Part shown: positions 26,281 through 35,407 of the stretch, piece after piece
How the letters are laid out: the number at the start of each line of letters is the position of its first letter
Numbering within the stretch: position 1 is the stretch's first letter
Origin: Methylophaga sp.
GTDB lineage: Bacteria > Pseudomonadota > Gammaproteobacteria > Nitrosococcales > Methylophagaceae
Direction: 5' to 3'
Assembly: GCA_026988435.1 (NCBI GenBank)
Contig: JALSLH010000065.1
Location: forward strand, 1 to 44,767
DNA length: 44,767 nucleotides
Made by a program: the position numbers and the translations under genes
The notes under the pieces: model-generated
Databases searched by the model: none
Told to the model about the DNA's origin: nothing
What the model saw: the letters and a program-made list of their open reading frames with translations, nothing else

Positions 26281-27192
26281 TTATAATGTTGCTTCTAAAC
26301 TTTCCCTTGGGTTAAAACTAAGCTCTTCAGCCATTTGTAAAAAGAGTTTTTTAGCTTCTTTGCTATCAGTCGGCGGATTGATAATTTGTAATACTACAAA
26401 TTGATCGCCGGGCGTTTTGCCCGGTAGCCCACGGCCTTTTAAACGCATTTTGTTACCACTTTGTGAACCTGCGGGAATGGTTAAATTAATTTTACCAGCA
26501 AGTGTTGGTACCGTTACTTTTGCCCCTAAGGCGGCCTCCCACGGTGTGATGGGTAAATCTAATAAAATATTATTACCATCAATACGATAATGCGAATGCG
26601 GCGCAATGGCAATTTCTAGATATAAATCACCGGGTTTGCCTCCCATTCCCGCTTTGCCTTGACCAGATAGGCGGATCTTCTTACCTGATGTAATACCGGC
26701 AGGCACCTTAACATTTAGCGTGCCTGTTTCTGTTGAGCCTGCGGGTCTGCGAATTGTTTTTGCAGCACCATTAAATGCATCTTCTAATGAAATAGTGATT
26801 TTAGCGTTAACATCTTCACCGGCTGCATAAAAATTATCTCTACCACCGCCACCCATTCCTGCGCCCGCGCTACCACCGAACATGCTTTCGAAAAAGTTGC
26901 TGAAGTTGCCGTGACCACCCGCGCCTGCACCTTGTTGTCCCCAACCGGGAGGCGGCGTGAATGATTGACCATTTTTATAATTGCTACCAAACTGATCATA
27001 TTGTGCGCGTTTTTCAGGATCTTTTAGCACTTCATATGCTTCACCCACTTCTTTAAACTTGGCTTCAGCATTTGCTTCTTTACTCACATCGGGATGAAAT
27101 TTGCGCGCGAGTACACGATAGGCCTTCTTAAGGTCAGCCTTTGATACGTCTCGTGATACACCGAGGATTTGGTAATAGTCTTTATATTCCAT
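26281..27192 (-). CDS. cbpA: DnaJ-like co-chaperone CbpA
   Basis: A 303-residue type II J-protein. The J domain (about 1-70) has the HPD motif at H33-P34-D35. A glycine/phenylalanine-rich linker follows (about 75-125; [20 protein letters not shown]). Then come two beta-sandwich client-binding domains (about 130-290; [20 protein letters not shown] in the first). The cysteine-rich zinc finger of DnaJ is absent, which supports CbpA. It would present substrates to DnaK. The degQ gene lies downstream on the same strand across a 102-bp gap with a hairpin. Confidence 0.93.
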   Translation of the reverse strand: MEYKDYYQILGVSRDVSKADLKKAYRVLARKFHPDVSKEANAEAKFKEVGEAYEVLKDPEKRAQYDQFGSNYKNGQSFTPPPGWGQQGAGAGGHGNFSNFFESMFGGSAGAGMGGGGRDNFYAAGEDVNAKITISLEDAFNGAAKTIRRPAGSTETGTLNVKVPAGITSGKKIRLSGQGKAGMGGKPGDLYLEIAIAPHSHYRIDGNNILLDLPITPWEAALGAKVTVPTLAGKINLTIPAGSQSGNKMRLKGRGLPGKTPGDQFVVLQIINPPTDSKEAKKLFLQMAEELSFNPRESLEATL

Positions 27193-27215
27193 AATGCCAA
27201 TTTTAAAGTTATAAG

Positions 27216-27229
27216 TTGATTTAGATCAG
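27216..27229. promoter_or_regulatory. FNR/ANR-like site between cbpA and the TonB receptor gene
   Basis: TTGATTTAGATCAG matches the FNR consensus (TTGAT-N4-ATCAA) at 9 of 10 positions. It lies 24 bp upstream of the cbpA start and 150 bp upstream of the receptor start. A single match could occur by chance. Confidence 0.35.
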
Positions 27230-27378
27230 TAAATGGGGGCGTCAGACAGTGTTTTCAATAGTGATTAAGGAAAATCCTGATGCCGATTTTAGAATCTTAT
27301 GAGAGAATTGCGACCTGTTTCACAAAAGTGACCTTCCATAAAGACCAGAAGGCCCAATAATTTTATAGGATTTTAAAG

Positions 27379-29490
27379 ATGTATTCTGCACGAAAACTGC
27401 CGTTACTTATCGCCTTGGCAAGCGTATCCGCTACCACAATGGTATCCGCTGAAGACTTAATACTTGATGAGTTTGTTGTCACTGGCACGCGATCTGAAAG
27501 CTCAATAATGGATCTGGCGGGTAATACGGGTAAAGTCACAACCGAAGAAATTGACTTATTAAACGCTGATCATATTTCAGAATCATTATTACGTATTCCG
27601 GGTGTGAATTTACAACGTGGTAATGGTGTTGAAATGCAATTGTCATTACGCTCACCAGTATTAACGGGCCCAGGCGCAGGCGGCGCATTTTTATTCATGG
27701 AAGATGGTATTCCATTACGTGCCGCTTCTTTTGGTAATAACCAAGGCTTATCAGTTGCTCATTTTGAACAAGCCGGTAGCATTGAGGTTGTGCGAGGCCC
27801 AGGTAGTGCTTTGTATGGTTCAAATGCTGTACATGGCTTGTTTAACGTATTATCTCGCGACCCTTCATCTGAATTGGAACGTAAGATTGATTTGACATTG
27901 GGCTCTGATGATCTTTATAAATTAAGGGGAACGATTAGCGACACTGTAGGCGCACATGCTTATCGTTTTAGTTTTAGCGGTGTAACAGAACATGGTTGGC
28001 GCGATGAATCTGGGCTTGATCAACAAAAAGTAACTATTCGTGATGACTATACTGCAGAAAATGGTGATAGTTTTAAAACAATATTTTCAGCATTTAATTT
28101 GAATCAAGAAACAGCTGGTTTTATCACCAGTGGAACAGACAACGAATTATATAAACGTGGTCAGAAAGTTATTGAACGAAATGAGAACCCAGATGGTTAT
28201 CGTGATTGGTGGTCTGTGCGTTTATCTTCGCGCTGGGATCATGAGATGGATAACGGTAATACTTTGAGTATTACGCCTTATCTGCGCAGTAACAAGATGG
28301 AATTCCGTCAACATTATTTGCCATCAAAAGCCATTGAAGAAAATGGCCATGACAGTGTGGGTGTGCAAACTGCCTATTATATGGACCTAGAAGGCGGTCA
28401 TAAGGTTATTGTCGGTCTAGATGCTGAATATACAGATGGGTATTTAAAAGAAACGCAAGAGCGTGCCAGTTACTTTAAGTTTGGAAAGAGACGGCAGCAA
28501 GGCATTCATTATGATTATGATGTGGAAGCTATCTCAATTTCACCATTTATTCATGCAGAGTGGCAGCTAGCAGATAAATTACGTGCAACAACAGGTTTGC
28601 GTTTTGATCATACAAGATATGATTACGATAATAATGTTGCGGCTGGCACAGGCTTAGCTGATGGTAGCCCATGTAATATTGGTCCTCCAGGTGAGTGTTT
28701 ATACCAACGTCCAGCTGACAGAAAGGATACATTTAATGATTGGAGTCCAAAGCTAGGTTTAGTATATCGCTTAGCAGATGATCATAGTGTTTATTCTAAT
28801 TTGTCTCGTGGTCATCGCGCTCCACAAACGACTGATTTATATCGGATTCAAAATAAACAAGACATAGGTGCACTTGATTCAGAACGAGCGGATAGCTTGG
28901 AAATTGGGGCGCGAGGTACATTTGAACCAGTAGGCCTGAGTTATGATGTAGCGGCATACTACATGAAGAAAAAGAATTTCTCATTCCGTGATTCATTTGG
29001 AAATAGTGTGACAGATGCCAAAACAAAACATCGTGGTATTGAGGTGTCTCTTTCTATGCCTTTGGGTGAGCAATTTGATATTGGAGTAAGTTATACACAT
29101 GCACTCCATACATATGATTCAGACCACGCAGCCAAACCAAATTTAGCTTCTCAAACAATTACAAAAGGTGATGAAATTGATACAGCGCCTAAAAATATTG
29201 CCAATGTACGTTTGGGCTGGAATTTCAAAACAGATAGCCGTGCTGAATTAGAATGGAGCCATATAGGCAATTATTATTTGGATCCTGCCAATACAGAGAA
29301 ATATGAAGGGCATGACCTTGTGAATCTACGTGTAAATACACAAATTACAAAAGGCTTTGCAATTCATGCACAAGTTAAAAATCTGCTTGATGAAGAATAT
29401 GCCGATCGTGCCGATTTTGCCTTTGGTGATTTCAGGTTCTTCCCAGGAAGAGATCGCAACTATGAAGTGGGTGCAAGTTTTAGCTTCTAA
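27379..29490 (+). CDS. TonB-dependent outer-membrane receptor
   Basis: A 703-residue receptor with a signal peptide ending at about A24 (TMVSA), then a TonB-box-like region (DEFVVTGTRSES). The plug domain spans about 30-160 (LLRIPGVNLQRG, VEVVRGPG-like EVVRGPGSALYGSNAV), followed by a 22-strand barrel ending in FSF, with a terminal aromatic residue as usual. The segment LSRGHRAPQTTDLYRIQNKQ is the common barrel motif. It imports a metal chelate or similar compound across the outer membrane; the ligand cannot be told. Cysteines in PCNIGPPGECLY could make a loop disulfide. It is a single-gene unit with a strong terminator. The 186-bp upstream region contains no clear Fur box that I could see. 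Confidence 0.92.
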   Translation: MYSARKLPLLIALASVSATTMVSAEDLILDEFVVTGTRSESSIMDLAGNTGKVTTEEIDLLNADHISESLLRIPGVNLQRGNGVEMQLSLRSPVLTGPGAGGAFLFMEDGIPLRAASFGNNQGLSVAHFEQAGSIEVVRGPGSALYGSNAVHGLFNVLSRDPSSELERKIDLTLGSDDLYKLRGTISDTVGAHAYRFSFSGVTEHGWRDESGLDQQKVTIRDDYTAENGDSFKTIFSAFNLNQETAGFITSGTDNELYKRGQKVIERNENPDGYRDWWSVRLSSRWDHEMDNGNTLSITPYLRSNKMEFRQHYLPSKAIEENGHDSVGVQTAYYMDLEGGHKVIVGLDAEYTDGYLKETQERASYFKFGKRRQQGIHYDYDVEAISISPFIHAEWQLADKLRATTGLRFDHTRYDYDNNVAAGTGLADGSPCNIGPPGECLYQRPADRKDTFNDWSPKLGLVYRLADDHSVYSNLSRGHRAPQTTDLYRIQNKQDIGALDSERADSLEIGARGTFEPVGLSYDVAAYYMKKKNFSFRDSFGNSVTDAKTKHRGIEVSLSMPLGEQFDIGVSYTHALHTYDSDHAAKPNLASQTITKGDEIDTAPKNIANVRLGWNFKTDSRAELEWSHIGNYYLDPANTEKYEGHDLVNLRVNTQITKGFAIHAQVKNLLDEEYADRADFAFGDFRFFPGRDRNYEVGASFSF

Positions 29491-29512
29491 TCTAGTTTAA
29501 AATTTGAGCAAT

Positions 29513-29550
29513 AAAAAAGGCGGTGAGAATTAGTTCTCACCGCCTTTTTT
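29513..29550. terminator. Strong terminator after the TonB receptor gene
   Basis: A perfect 17-bp stem, AAAAAAGGCGGTGAGAA with TTCTCACCGCCTTTTTT, and a 4-base loop. The A and T runs on both sides allow it to act in both directions. Confidence 0.95.
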
Positions 29551-29555
29551 GTAAC

Positions 29556-29709
29556 CGTCATTCCGGTATGATTTTAGCCGGAATCTATTAAGCCAAGCTG
29601 CTTACGACGTTAGCCATATCCTTATCGCGGGAACTCACTACCTCAACTAAGATTTATAATAGCTTTTCCGTGCTCAATAAGATTCCGGCTAAAAGCTACC
29701 GGAATGACG
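29556..29709. repeat. Paired REP-like palindromes
   Basis: CGTCATTCCGGTA...TTTTAGCCGGAATC at 29556-29585 is repeated in inverted form at 29681-29709 (GATTCCGGCTAAAAGCTACC then GGAATGACG). Each unit is itself an imperfect palindrome around CCGG. A third unit is at 31411-31440. The stretch between the TonB receptor and argH holds no gene. Confidence 0.75.
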
Positions 29710-29763
29710 ATGATTTTCCTTTTAGAGTGGTGAAAGTTTTTTCATCTGAGTTTAATTCAATTA

Positions 29764-29847
29764 GGAGCGGCTTTAGCCGCGAATAAGCCTTAAGTTTAGA
29801 AAAATCCTGTTGAAAATCTTAAGCCCTTTCGCGGCTAAAGCCGCTCC
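29764..29847. repeat. Long inverted repeat downstream of argH
   Basis: GGAGCGGCTTTAGCCGCGAA (29764-29783) is perfectly complementary to 29828-29847, with a 44-base spacer. Each arm also folds alone (GCGGCTTTAGCCGC). It lies 22 bp after the argH stop and could act as a transcript-end structure or a REP-type element. Confidence 0.75.
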
Positions 29848-29869
29848 CACAAGATTTTTGTATTACCTT

Positions 29870-31252
29870 TTATCGTTGTGAACGAGCAAATTTAATAGCT
29901 TTACGCACCTGATTCGGCGCCGTGCCACCCAAATGGTCGCGTGCTGCTACTGAACCTTCTAGTGTGAGCACATCAAACACATCATCAGTGATTTGGTCAG
30001 AGAAACCTTGTAGCGTCTCTAAGCTCATTTCTGATAAGTCTAGCTTATGTTTAATCCCATAGGCTACCGATAAGCCAACCACCTCATGGGCATCACGAAA
30101 GGCAACCCCTTTTCGCACTAGGTAATCAGCTAAGTCGGTTGCTGTTGCATATCCACTTAATGCAGCATTTTTCATATTATCAGGTTTGACGGTAATTGCA
30201 CCCATCATGTCGGCATAAACTCGTAACGAGCCTAATAATGTATCGATTGTGTCAAATAATGGCTCTTTGTCTTCTTGATTATCTTTGTTATACGCTAAAG
30301 GTTGATTTTTCATTAGCGTGAATAAATTGAACATATTGCCGTAAACACGGCTGGTTTTACCACGGATTAATTCAGGCACATCGGGGTTTTTCTTTTGCGG
30401 CATAATTGATGAACCGGTGCAGAATGAATCACCTAAATCAACAAAGTCGAATTGTGCTGATGACCAAATAATTAGTTCTTCTGAAAAACGCGATAAGTGC
30501 ATCATTAAGATAGAAGCAAAGCTATTAAACTCAATCGCAAAATCACGGTCACTGACGGCATCTAAAGAATTCAAACAAATACGTTCAAAGCCTAATAATT
30601 TAGCGGTTAATTCACGGTCAATCGGGAAGGTGGTGCCCGCCAGTGCCGCAGAACCTAACGGCGAAGAATTGACCCGTTTTTCACAGTCATCTAAGCGCTC
30701 GGCATCGCGCACCAACATTTCAAACCACGCCATCATATGATGACCAAAAGTAATGGGCTGGGCGACTTGTAAGTGAGTAAAGCCCGGCAAAATTGTGTCA
30801 GTTTCACGTTCAGCCACATCAAGAAGTGCATCTTGCAAGCGATGTAATTCAGACCGAATAGGTTCAATCATATCGCGCAAATAAAGCCTTACATCGGTGG
30901 CAACTTGGTCATTACGTGAACGACCAGTGTGTAGTTTTTTGCCTACCTCACCAATTAAAGCTATCAAACGTGCTTCAATATTCATATGCACGTCTTCTTG
31001 GGCAACTGACCATTCAAACTCGTCTTTATCAATCTCGCTGCGAATGCTTTCTAAGCCAGCAACTATCTTTTCAAGTTCATCCTCGGTTAACACGCCAACG
31101 TGGCTGAGCATGGTGGCATGGGCAATCGAGCCTTCAATATCCTGATTGTACATACGCTGATCAAATTGAACTGATGCGGTGAACTCTTCAACAAAGGCAT
31201 TCGTTGGTTGAGTAAGACGAGCTGACGATAGTTTTTTGTTAGGTGAGGTCAT
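29870..31252 (-). CDS. argH: Argininosuccinate lyase
   Basis: A 460-residue enzyme of the fumarase/aspartase superfamily that splits argininosuccinate into arginine and fumarate, the last step of arginine synthesis, in the cytoplasm. The signature loop [12 protein letters not shown] is present (around residues 280-291), along with [14 protein letters not shown] near residues 108-121 and [13 protein letters not shown] around 160. Length is normal. It starts with ATG 31252, divergent from hemC across 218 bp that hold a REP-like unit; a TATAAT on the minus strand at 31292-31287 is a possible -10. Confidence 0.97.
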   Translation of the reverse strand: MTSPNKKLSSARLTQPTNAFVEEFTASVQFDQRMYNQDIEGSIAHATMLSHVGVLTEDELEKIVAGLESIRSEIDKDEFEWSVAQEDVHMNIEARLIALIGEVGKKLHTGRSRNDQVATDVRLYLRDMIEPIRSELHRLQDALLDVAERETDTILPGFTHLQVAQPITFGHHMMAWFEMLVRDAERLDDCEKRVNSSPLGSAALAGTTFPIDRELTAKLLGFERICLNSLDAVSDRDFAIEFNSFASILMMHLSRFSEELIIWSSAQFDFVDLGDSFCTGSSIMPQKKNPDVPELIRGKTSRVYGNMFNLFTLMKNQPLAYNKDNQEDKEPLFDTIDTLLGSLRVYADMMGAITVKPDNMKNAALSGYATATDLADYLVRKGVAFRDAHEVVGLSVAYGIKHKLDLSEMSLETLQGFSDQITDDVFDVLTLEGSVAARDHLGGTAPNQVRKAIKFARSQR

Positions 31253-31410
31253 AATTGAATTCTTGTGTCGGTATCTTAAAGTGTGAATTATAACGCGGAT
31301 ATGCAGAAATCATGTTAGAAATGATAGAATTGGATATAAATATTGAGCTGTACTTGGGGAAAGAGTCTGGCTTTAGTCCGCCCTTCCCGCATGTTGTTAG
31401 TGGGGATCTA

Positions 31411-31440
31411 GATTCCGGCTAAAAGCCTACCGGAATGACG
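31411..31440. repeat. REP-like palindrome, third unit
   Basis: GATTCCGGCTAAAAGCCTAC followed by CGGAATGACG repeats the unit at 29681-29709 with one extra base. It lies 30 bp before hemC, in the argH-hemC gap. Confidence 0.75.
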
Positions 31441-31470
31441 ATCTGTTTTTTATAGGAAAGTGAATAGATA

Positions 31471-32400
31471 ATGACAAATAGAATCATAAAAATAGCGACC
31501 CGAAAAAGCCCGCTGGCATTGTGGCAGGCAGAATTTGTGCGTGATGAATTGATAAAGTTGTACCCAGACCTACAAGTTGAATTGGTAAAAATGAGTACGC
31601 AGGGCGACAAGATTTTAGATGTGCCGCTTGCAAAAGTAGGCGGAAAAGGCTTATTTGTTAAAGAATTAGAGCAAGGCATGCTGGCAGGTGATGCCGATAT
31701 TGCAGTGCATTCGATGAAAGATGTGCCGGTGGAGTTTCCTGAAGGCTTACATTTACCAGTGGTGTGCCAGCGTGAAGATCCCCGTGATGCCTTTGTATCG
31801 AATACTTATGATTCTTTAGATGATTTGCCACAAGGCGCAAAGGTGGGTACATCGAGTTTGCGCCGCGAATGTCAGCTGCGAACGGAGCGCCCTGATCTTG
31901 ACGTTATTCCACTGCGAGGCAATGTGAATACACGGTTAGCCAAGTTGGATGCAGGTGATTATGATGCGATTATTTTAGCTTCAGCAGGTTTGAAGCGTTT
32001 AGGGTTTGAATACCGAATTAAATCAGCACTGTCACCCGAACAAAGCCTGCCCGCGATTGGACAAGGTGCGGTTGGCATTGAAACACGTATTGACGATGAT
32101 GAGGTCAATGCCTTACTCGCGCCATTGCGCTGTGCTGATACGTGGATCACAGTCAGTGCTGAACGTGCGCTTAATAAACGCCTTGCGGGTGGTTGCCAAG
32201 TTCCAATTGCGGGTTATGCCTTATTAAATGAGGGCACTATTTGGTTGCGTGGTTTAGTCGGTCGACCTGATGGAACTGAAATGTTACGCGCAGAAGTGAC
32301 AGGCAAAGCGGAAGATGCTGAAGCATTAGGCATTGCGCTTGCTGAAGATTTATTGGCACAAGGTGCAGACAAAATTTTAGCGGATGTTTATGGAAGCTAA
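31471..32400 (+). CDS. hemC: Porphobilinogen deaminase (hydroxymethylbilane synthase)
   Basis: A 309-residue cytoplasmic enzyme that joins four porphobilinogens into hydroxymethylbilane in heme synthesis. The dipyrromethane cofactor attaches to C242 in [20 protein letters not shown] at the start, HSMKDVP and [11 protein letters not shown] are family motifs. Its end overlaps the hemD start by 17 bp (or 11 bp with the alternative hemD start). First gene of hemC-hemD-hemX-hemY. Confidence 0.97.
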   Translation: MTNRIIKIATRKSPLALWQAEFVRDELIKLYPDLQVELVKMSTQGDKILDVPLAKVGGKGLFVKELEQGMLAGDADIAVHSMKDVPVEFPEGLHLPVVCQREDPRDAFVSNTYDSLDDLPQGAKVGTSSLRRECQLRTERPDLDVIPLRGNVNTRLAKLDAGDYDAIILASAGLKRLGFEYRIKSALSPEQSLPAIGQGAVGIETRIDDDEVNALLAPLRCADTWITVSAERALNKRLAGGCQVPIAGYALLNEGTIWLRGLVGRPDGTEMLRAEVTGKAEDAEALGIALAEDLLAQGADKILADVYGS

Positions 32401-33121
32401 ATCATCTCTTGATGGTTTGAAAGTCTTGGTCACAAGGCCGCAGCATCAAGCGCAGAGCTTATGTGAAATGATAACAAATGCGGGGGGTGAAGTGATTGCT
32501 TTTCCTACGCTTGATATTGTACCGATTGATGCTGGCGAGATGACTGATCTAGATCAGCACGAGATGGTTATTTTTGTGAGCCAAAATGCGGTGATGTATT
32601 TTGACAGCAAGTATAAACGTCAACTGGCTGATGATGTGATCAATATTGCGGTAGGCGCTAGCACAGCAAAATGCATGCAAGAACATGGGTTTGAACATGT
32701 ATTACAAGCACCAGCGCCAGCGGGAACAGAAAGCTTACTAACACTGCCTGAGTTAACAGATGTTTGCGGTAAACAAATTCTAATTGTACGGGGGCAGGAT
32801 GGGCGTGAATTGCTGGCGGATACGCTGATGGAAAGAGGCGCTCAAATACGATATCTTGAGGTTTACCAACGTGCATTACCTGAGCCAACCCAAAAGAGCA
32901 TTGCGCAGGCCATGTCGGCAGAATGCATTATTATTTCTAGTGTGAATAGTTTAGACAATTTATGTCAGCTTGTTGGCAAAAAAAATATCAAAAATACGCA
33001 TTTGATTGTTGTGAGTAAGCGCATCAAGCAGTATGCTATAGAACAAGGTTTTAAATATATTGATGTGGCAGAGAATGCGAGTGATAGGGCATTGATGCAA
33101 CGAATAAATAAGGTGAGATGA
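32384..33121 (+). CDS. hemD: Uroporphyrinogen-III synthase
   Basis: A 245-residue enzyme that closes hydroxymethylbilane to uroporphyrinogen III with inversion of ring D. The family is weakly conserved, but [34 protein letters not shown] and [16 protein letters not shown] are recognisable, and the place after hemC supports it. Either ATG 32384 or ATG 32390 may be the start; both overlap hemC, so translation is coupled. Confidence 0.92.
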   Translation: MFMEAKSSLDGLKVLVTRPQHQAQSLCEMITNAGGEVIAFPTLDIVPIDAGEMTDLDQHEMVIFVSQNAVMYFDSKYKRQLADDVINIAVGASTAKCMQEHGFEHVLQAPAPAGTESLLTLPELTDVCGKQILIVRGQDGRELLADTLMERGAQIRYLEVYQRALPEPTQKSIAQAMSAECIIISSVNSLDNLCQLVGKKNIKNTHLIVVSKRIKQYAIEQGFKYIDVAENASDRALMQRINKVR

Positions 33122-33124
33122 GCA

Positions 33125-34186
33125 ATGGCAGAAAATGACGAACAACAAGATGTAGTAGAAAGTGTTGTGGTGGAAGATGACGCTGTAACAGAAACAAAAG
33201 CAGCGAAACAGACCTTTTTATGGCTTGTAATTATTATTCTACTAGGTTTAATTGCGGCGATGGCTTGGTTTGCGTATCAAGAAGCCATGAATCAGCGAAC
33301 AACATTGGCAGCATTAAACACTCAGCTAGAAAATAATCAGATAGCTCCGTTAAAGGGTGATGTTTCGCAAATTAAGCAAACCTTAGAAAAAGAAACACAG
33401 GCGATACAACAAAAAGTTAATGCACTCAATGAGGCCGATACATCTTTGGCTGATAAAATTACTGAAATTTCGGAAATGCAACAACTCACCAGTGAAGATG
33501 TTAAGCAGAAATGGTTATTATCGGAAGTGAAGTTTTTATTGCAGATGGCAAACCAACGTATTTTGCTGGCAGGGGATGTTGAAAATGCTCGAACGGCATT
33601 GGTCCTAGCCGATCTACAGCTAAAAGAGCTTGCAGATCCACGTTTATATCAACTAAGAGCTTTGCTTGCAGACGAGCAGTTGGCATTAGCATCAGTGGTT
33701 AAAGTAGATATTGATGGTTTGGCTGCTCAGCTACAAAGTGCCATTGATAGCGTTGATACAATAAAAGTGCTAACGGGGCCAGAATTCACAGCGGGGAAAT
33801 CTGCTGGTACAGAGAGTGATACTGAAGTAGCTGAAAATTGGCAGGCGGCAGCATCAAATGCTTGGCAACAGGTACGTTCTTTGGTGGTGATTCGCCATCA
33901 GCAAGATGGTTCATCGGCCATTATTGTTCCTGAGCAGCGTTATTTCTTGTATCAAAATTTACAACTAAAATTAGAATCAGCTCGGTTGGCATTATTGTCG
34001 CGCAACGAAGCTGTTTTTCATGATAGTTTAGCGTCGGCCGAACAATGGTTGCAGAAGTATTTTATTGGTGAAGAGCGTGACGCATTATTACAAACCGTAA
34101 CGGCTATGCAAGCAGAAACCATTACGACAGAGCTACCAGATATATCAGCATCTTTAGTCTGGTTACAGCAAAAAGGTGAATTGTAA
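33125..34186 (+). CDS. hemX: HemX-like membrane protein of the heme operon
   Basis: A 353-residue protein with an acidic N terminus, a transmembrane segment at about residues 29-49 (FLWLVIIILLGLIAAMAWFA), a coiled-coil region and a large periplasmic domain (VKFLLQMANQRILLAGDVEN). It belongs to the HemX family, sometimes labelled as uroporphyrinogen methyltransferase because of fusions, but no methyltransferase motif is present here. Exact role is uncertain. It follows hemD after 3 bp and its stop overlaps the hemY start. Confidence 0.9.
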   Translation: MAENDEQQDVVESVVVEDDAVTETKAAKQTFLWLVIIILLGLIAAMAWFAYQEAMNQRTTLAALNTQLENNQIAPLKGDVSQIKQTLEKETQAIQQKVNALNEADTSLADKITEISEMQQLTSEDVKQKWLLSEVKFLLQMANQRILLAGDVENARTALVLADLQLKELADPRLYQLRALLADEQLALASVVKVDIDGLAAQLQSAIDSVDTIKVLTGPEFTAGKSAGTESDTEVAENWQAAASNAWQQVRSLVVIRHQQDGSSAIIVPEQRYFLYQNLQLKLESARLALLSRNEAVFHDSLASAEQWLQKYFIGEERDALLQTVTAMQAETITTELPDISASLVWLQQKGEL

Positions 34187-35385
34187 TGAAGCTTCTAATA
34201 ATTATTGCGCTGGCATTAATTATAGGTGCTGGCATGATTTGGGTAGCAGAATTCGAGCCAGGATTTGTATTACTGAAATATGGCAGTTGGAGTCTTGAAA
34301 CTTCACTAATTGTTTTTACCGTGGCTTTTTTATTATTGCTGGTGGCAGGGTATTTGTTGTTAAGAACCTTGGTTCTTGCAAAGCGGACACCGCAAAAAAT
34401 TGCCAATTGGCAAAATTCTCGTCGTTATAAGCGAGCAGGGCAGGCACTAACGCGCGGTTTGATCACCCTAGAAGAAGGGCGCTGGGCAGAAGCGGAGCGA
34501 CTTTTAGCACGCCATGCAGGTAACAGCGAAACGCCTCTATTACATTATTTAGCAGCAGCAAGAGCAGCGCAAAAACAAAATGCTTCTGAGCGGCGCGATG
34601 ATTATTTACGTTTGGCGCATGAAACGACCAAAGGCGCTGATGTTGCAGTGGGCGTGGTGCAAGCTGAGCTCCAGTTAGCAGCCGATCAAAAAGAGCAGGC
34701 ACTTGCAACATTACAACATTTACGTGAGGTTGCGCCAAAACATCCCTATGTGCTTCAGTTATTGCAGAAGTTATATGCCGATCTGAATCAATGGGAGAGT
34801 GTTCAAGATGTCTTGCCAGATTTGCGTAAACGTCATGTATTGCCTTCTGATGAAGTAAAAGCACTCTCTGTAGATGCCTCAACAGGTCAAATGCAAGCAG
34901 CATTAGAGCGAGGTGATTGGGCAACAATGCAATCACTTTGGCAACAAGCACCAACAAAAGTTAAAAAATCTGAAGAAATGCTTTCAGTTTATATTTTAGG
35001 CCTTGAGCAACATAATTTATCAGATCAAGCACAAATGTTGATTGAAGAATTCTTACATAAAAATTGGAGTGATCAACTCATTTATCATTATGGGAAAATC
35101 GTTCAAGGTGACTCTTTGCCGCAGTTAGCTAAAGCCGAAAAATGGTTAAATGATCGACAAGATAATCCCTGGTTATTATTAACATTGGGTCGCCTAGCGG
35201 TAGCCAACAAACTGTGGGCAAAAGCAGAAGAATATTTGCTCACAAGTATTGAATATGGTGAAAGAGGGGAAACGTACCAAGTTTTGGCGAAGGTTTTAAC
35301 AGAGAACGGCAAAGAGGAGCAAGTTATTGAAGCCTATCAGAAAGGGCTTGAACTAGCATTATTAAATGATGACGCTACAATATAA
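34186..35385 (+). CDS. hemY: HemY-like membrane protein with TPR repeats
   Basis: A 399-residue protein with two transmembrane segments near the N terminus (about 3-20 and 42-62), then a cytoplasmic helical TPR-type region (GLITLEEGRWAEAERLLARH near 86-105; LGRLAVANKLWAKAEEYLL near 338-356). It belongs to the proteobacterial HemY family linked to protoporphyrin synthesis. This is not the Bacillus protoporphyrinogen oxidase of the same name. It begins at the last base of hemX. Confidence 0.9.
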   Translation: MKLLIIIALALIIGAGMIWVAEFEPGFVLLKYGSWSLETSLIVFTVAFLLLLVAGYLLLRTLVLAKRTPQKIANWQNSRRYKRAGQALTRGLITLEEGRWAEAERLLARHAGNSETPLLHYLAAARAAQKQNASERRDDYLRLAHETTKGADVAVGVVQAELQLAADQKEQALATLQHLREVAPKHPYVLQLLQKLYADLNQWESVQDVLPDLRKRHVLPSDEVKALSVDASTGQMQAALERGDWATMQSLWQQAPTKVKKSEEMLSVYILGLEQHNLSDQAQMLIEEFLHKNWSDQLIYHYGKIVQGDSLPQLAKAEKWLNDRQDNPWLLLTLGRLAVANKLWAKAEEYLLTSIEYGERGETYQVLAKVLTENGKEEQVIEAYQKGLELALLNDDATI

Positions 35386-35407
35386 CTATGCTTGCGATAG
35401 CTAAATA

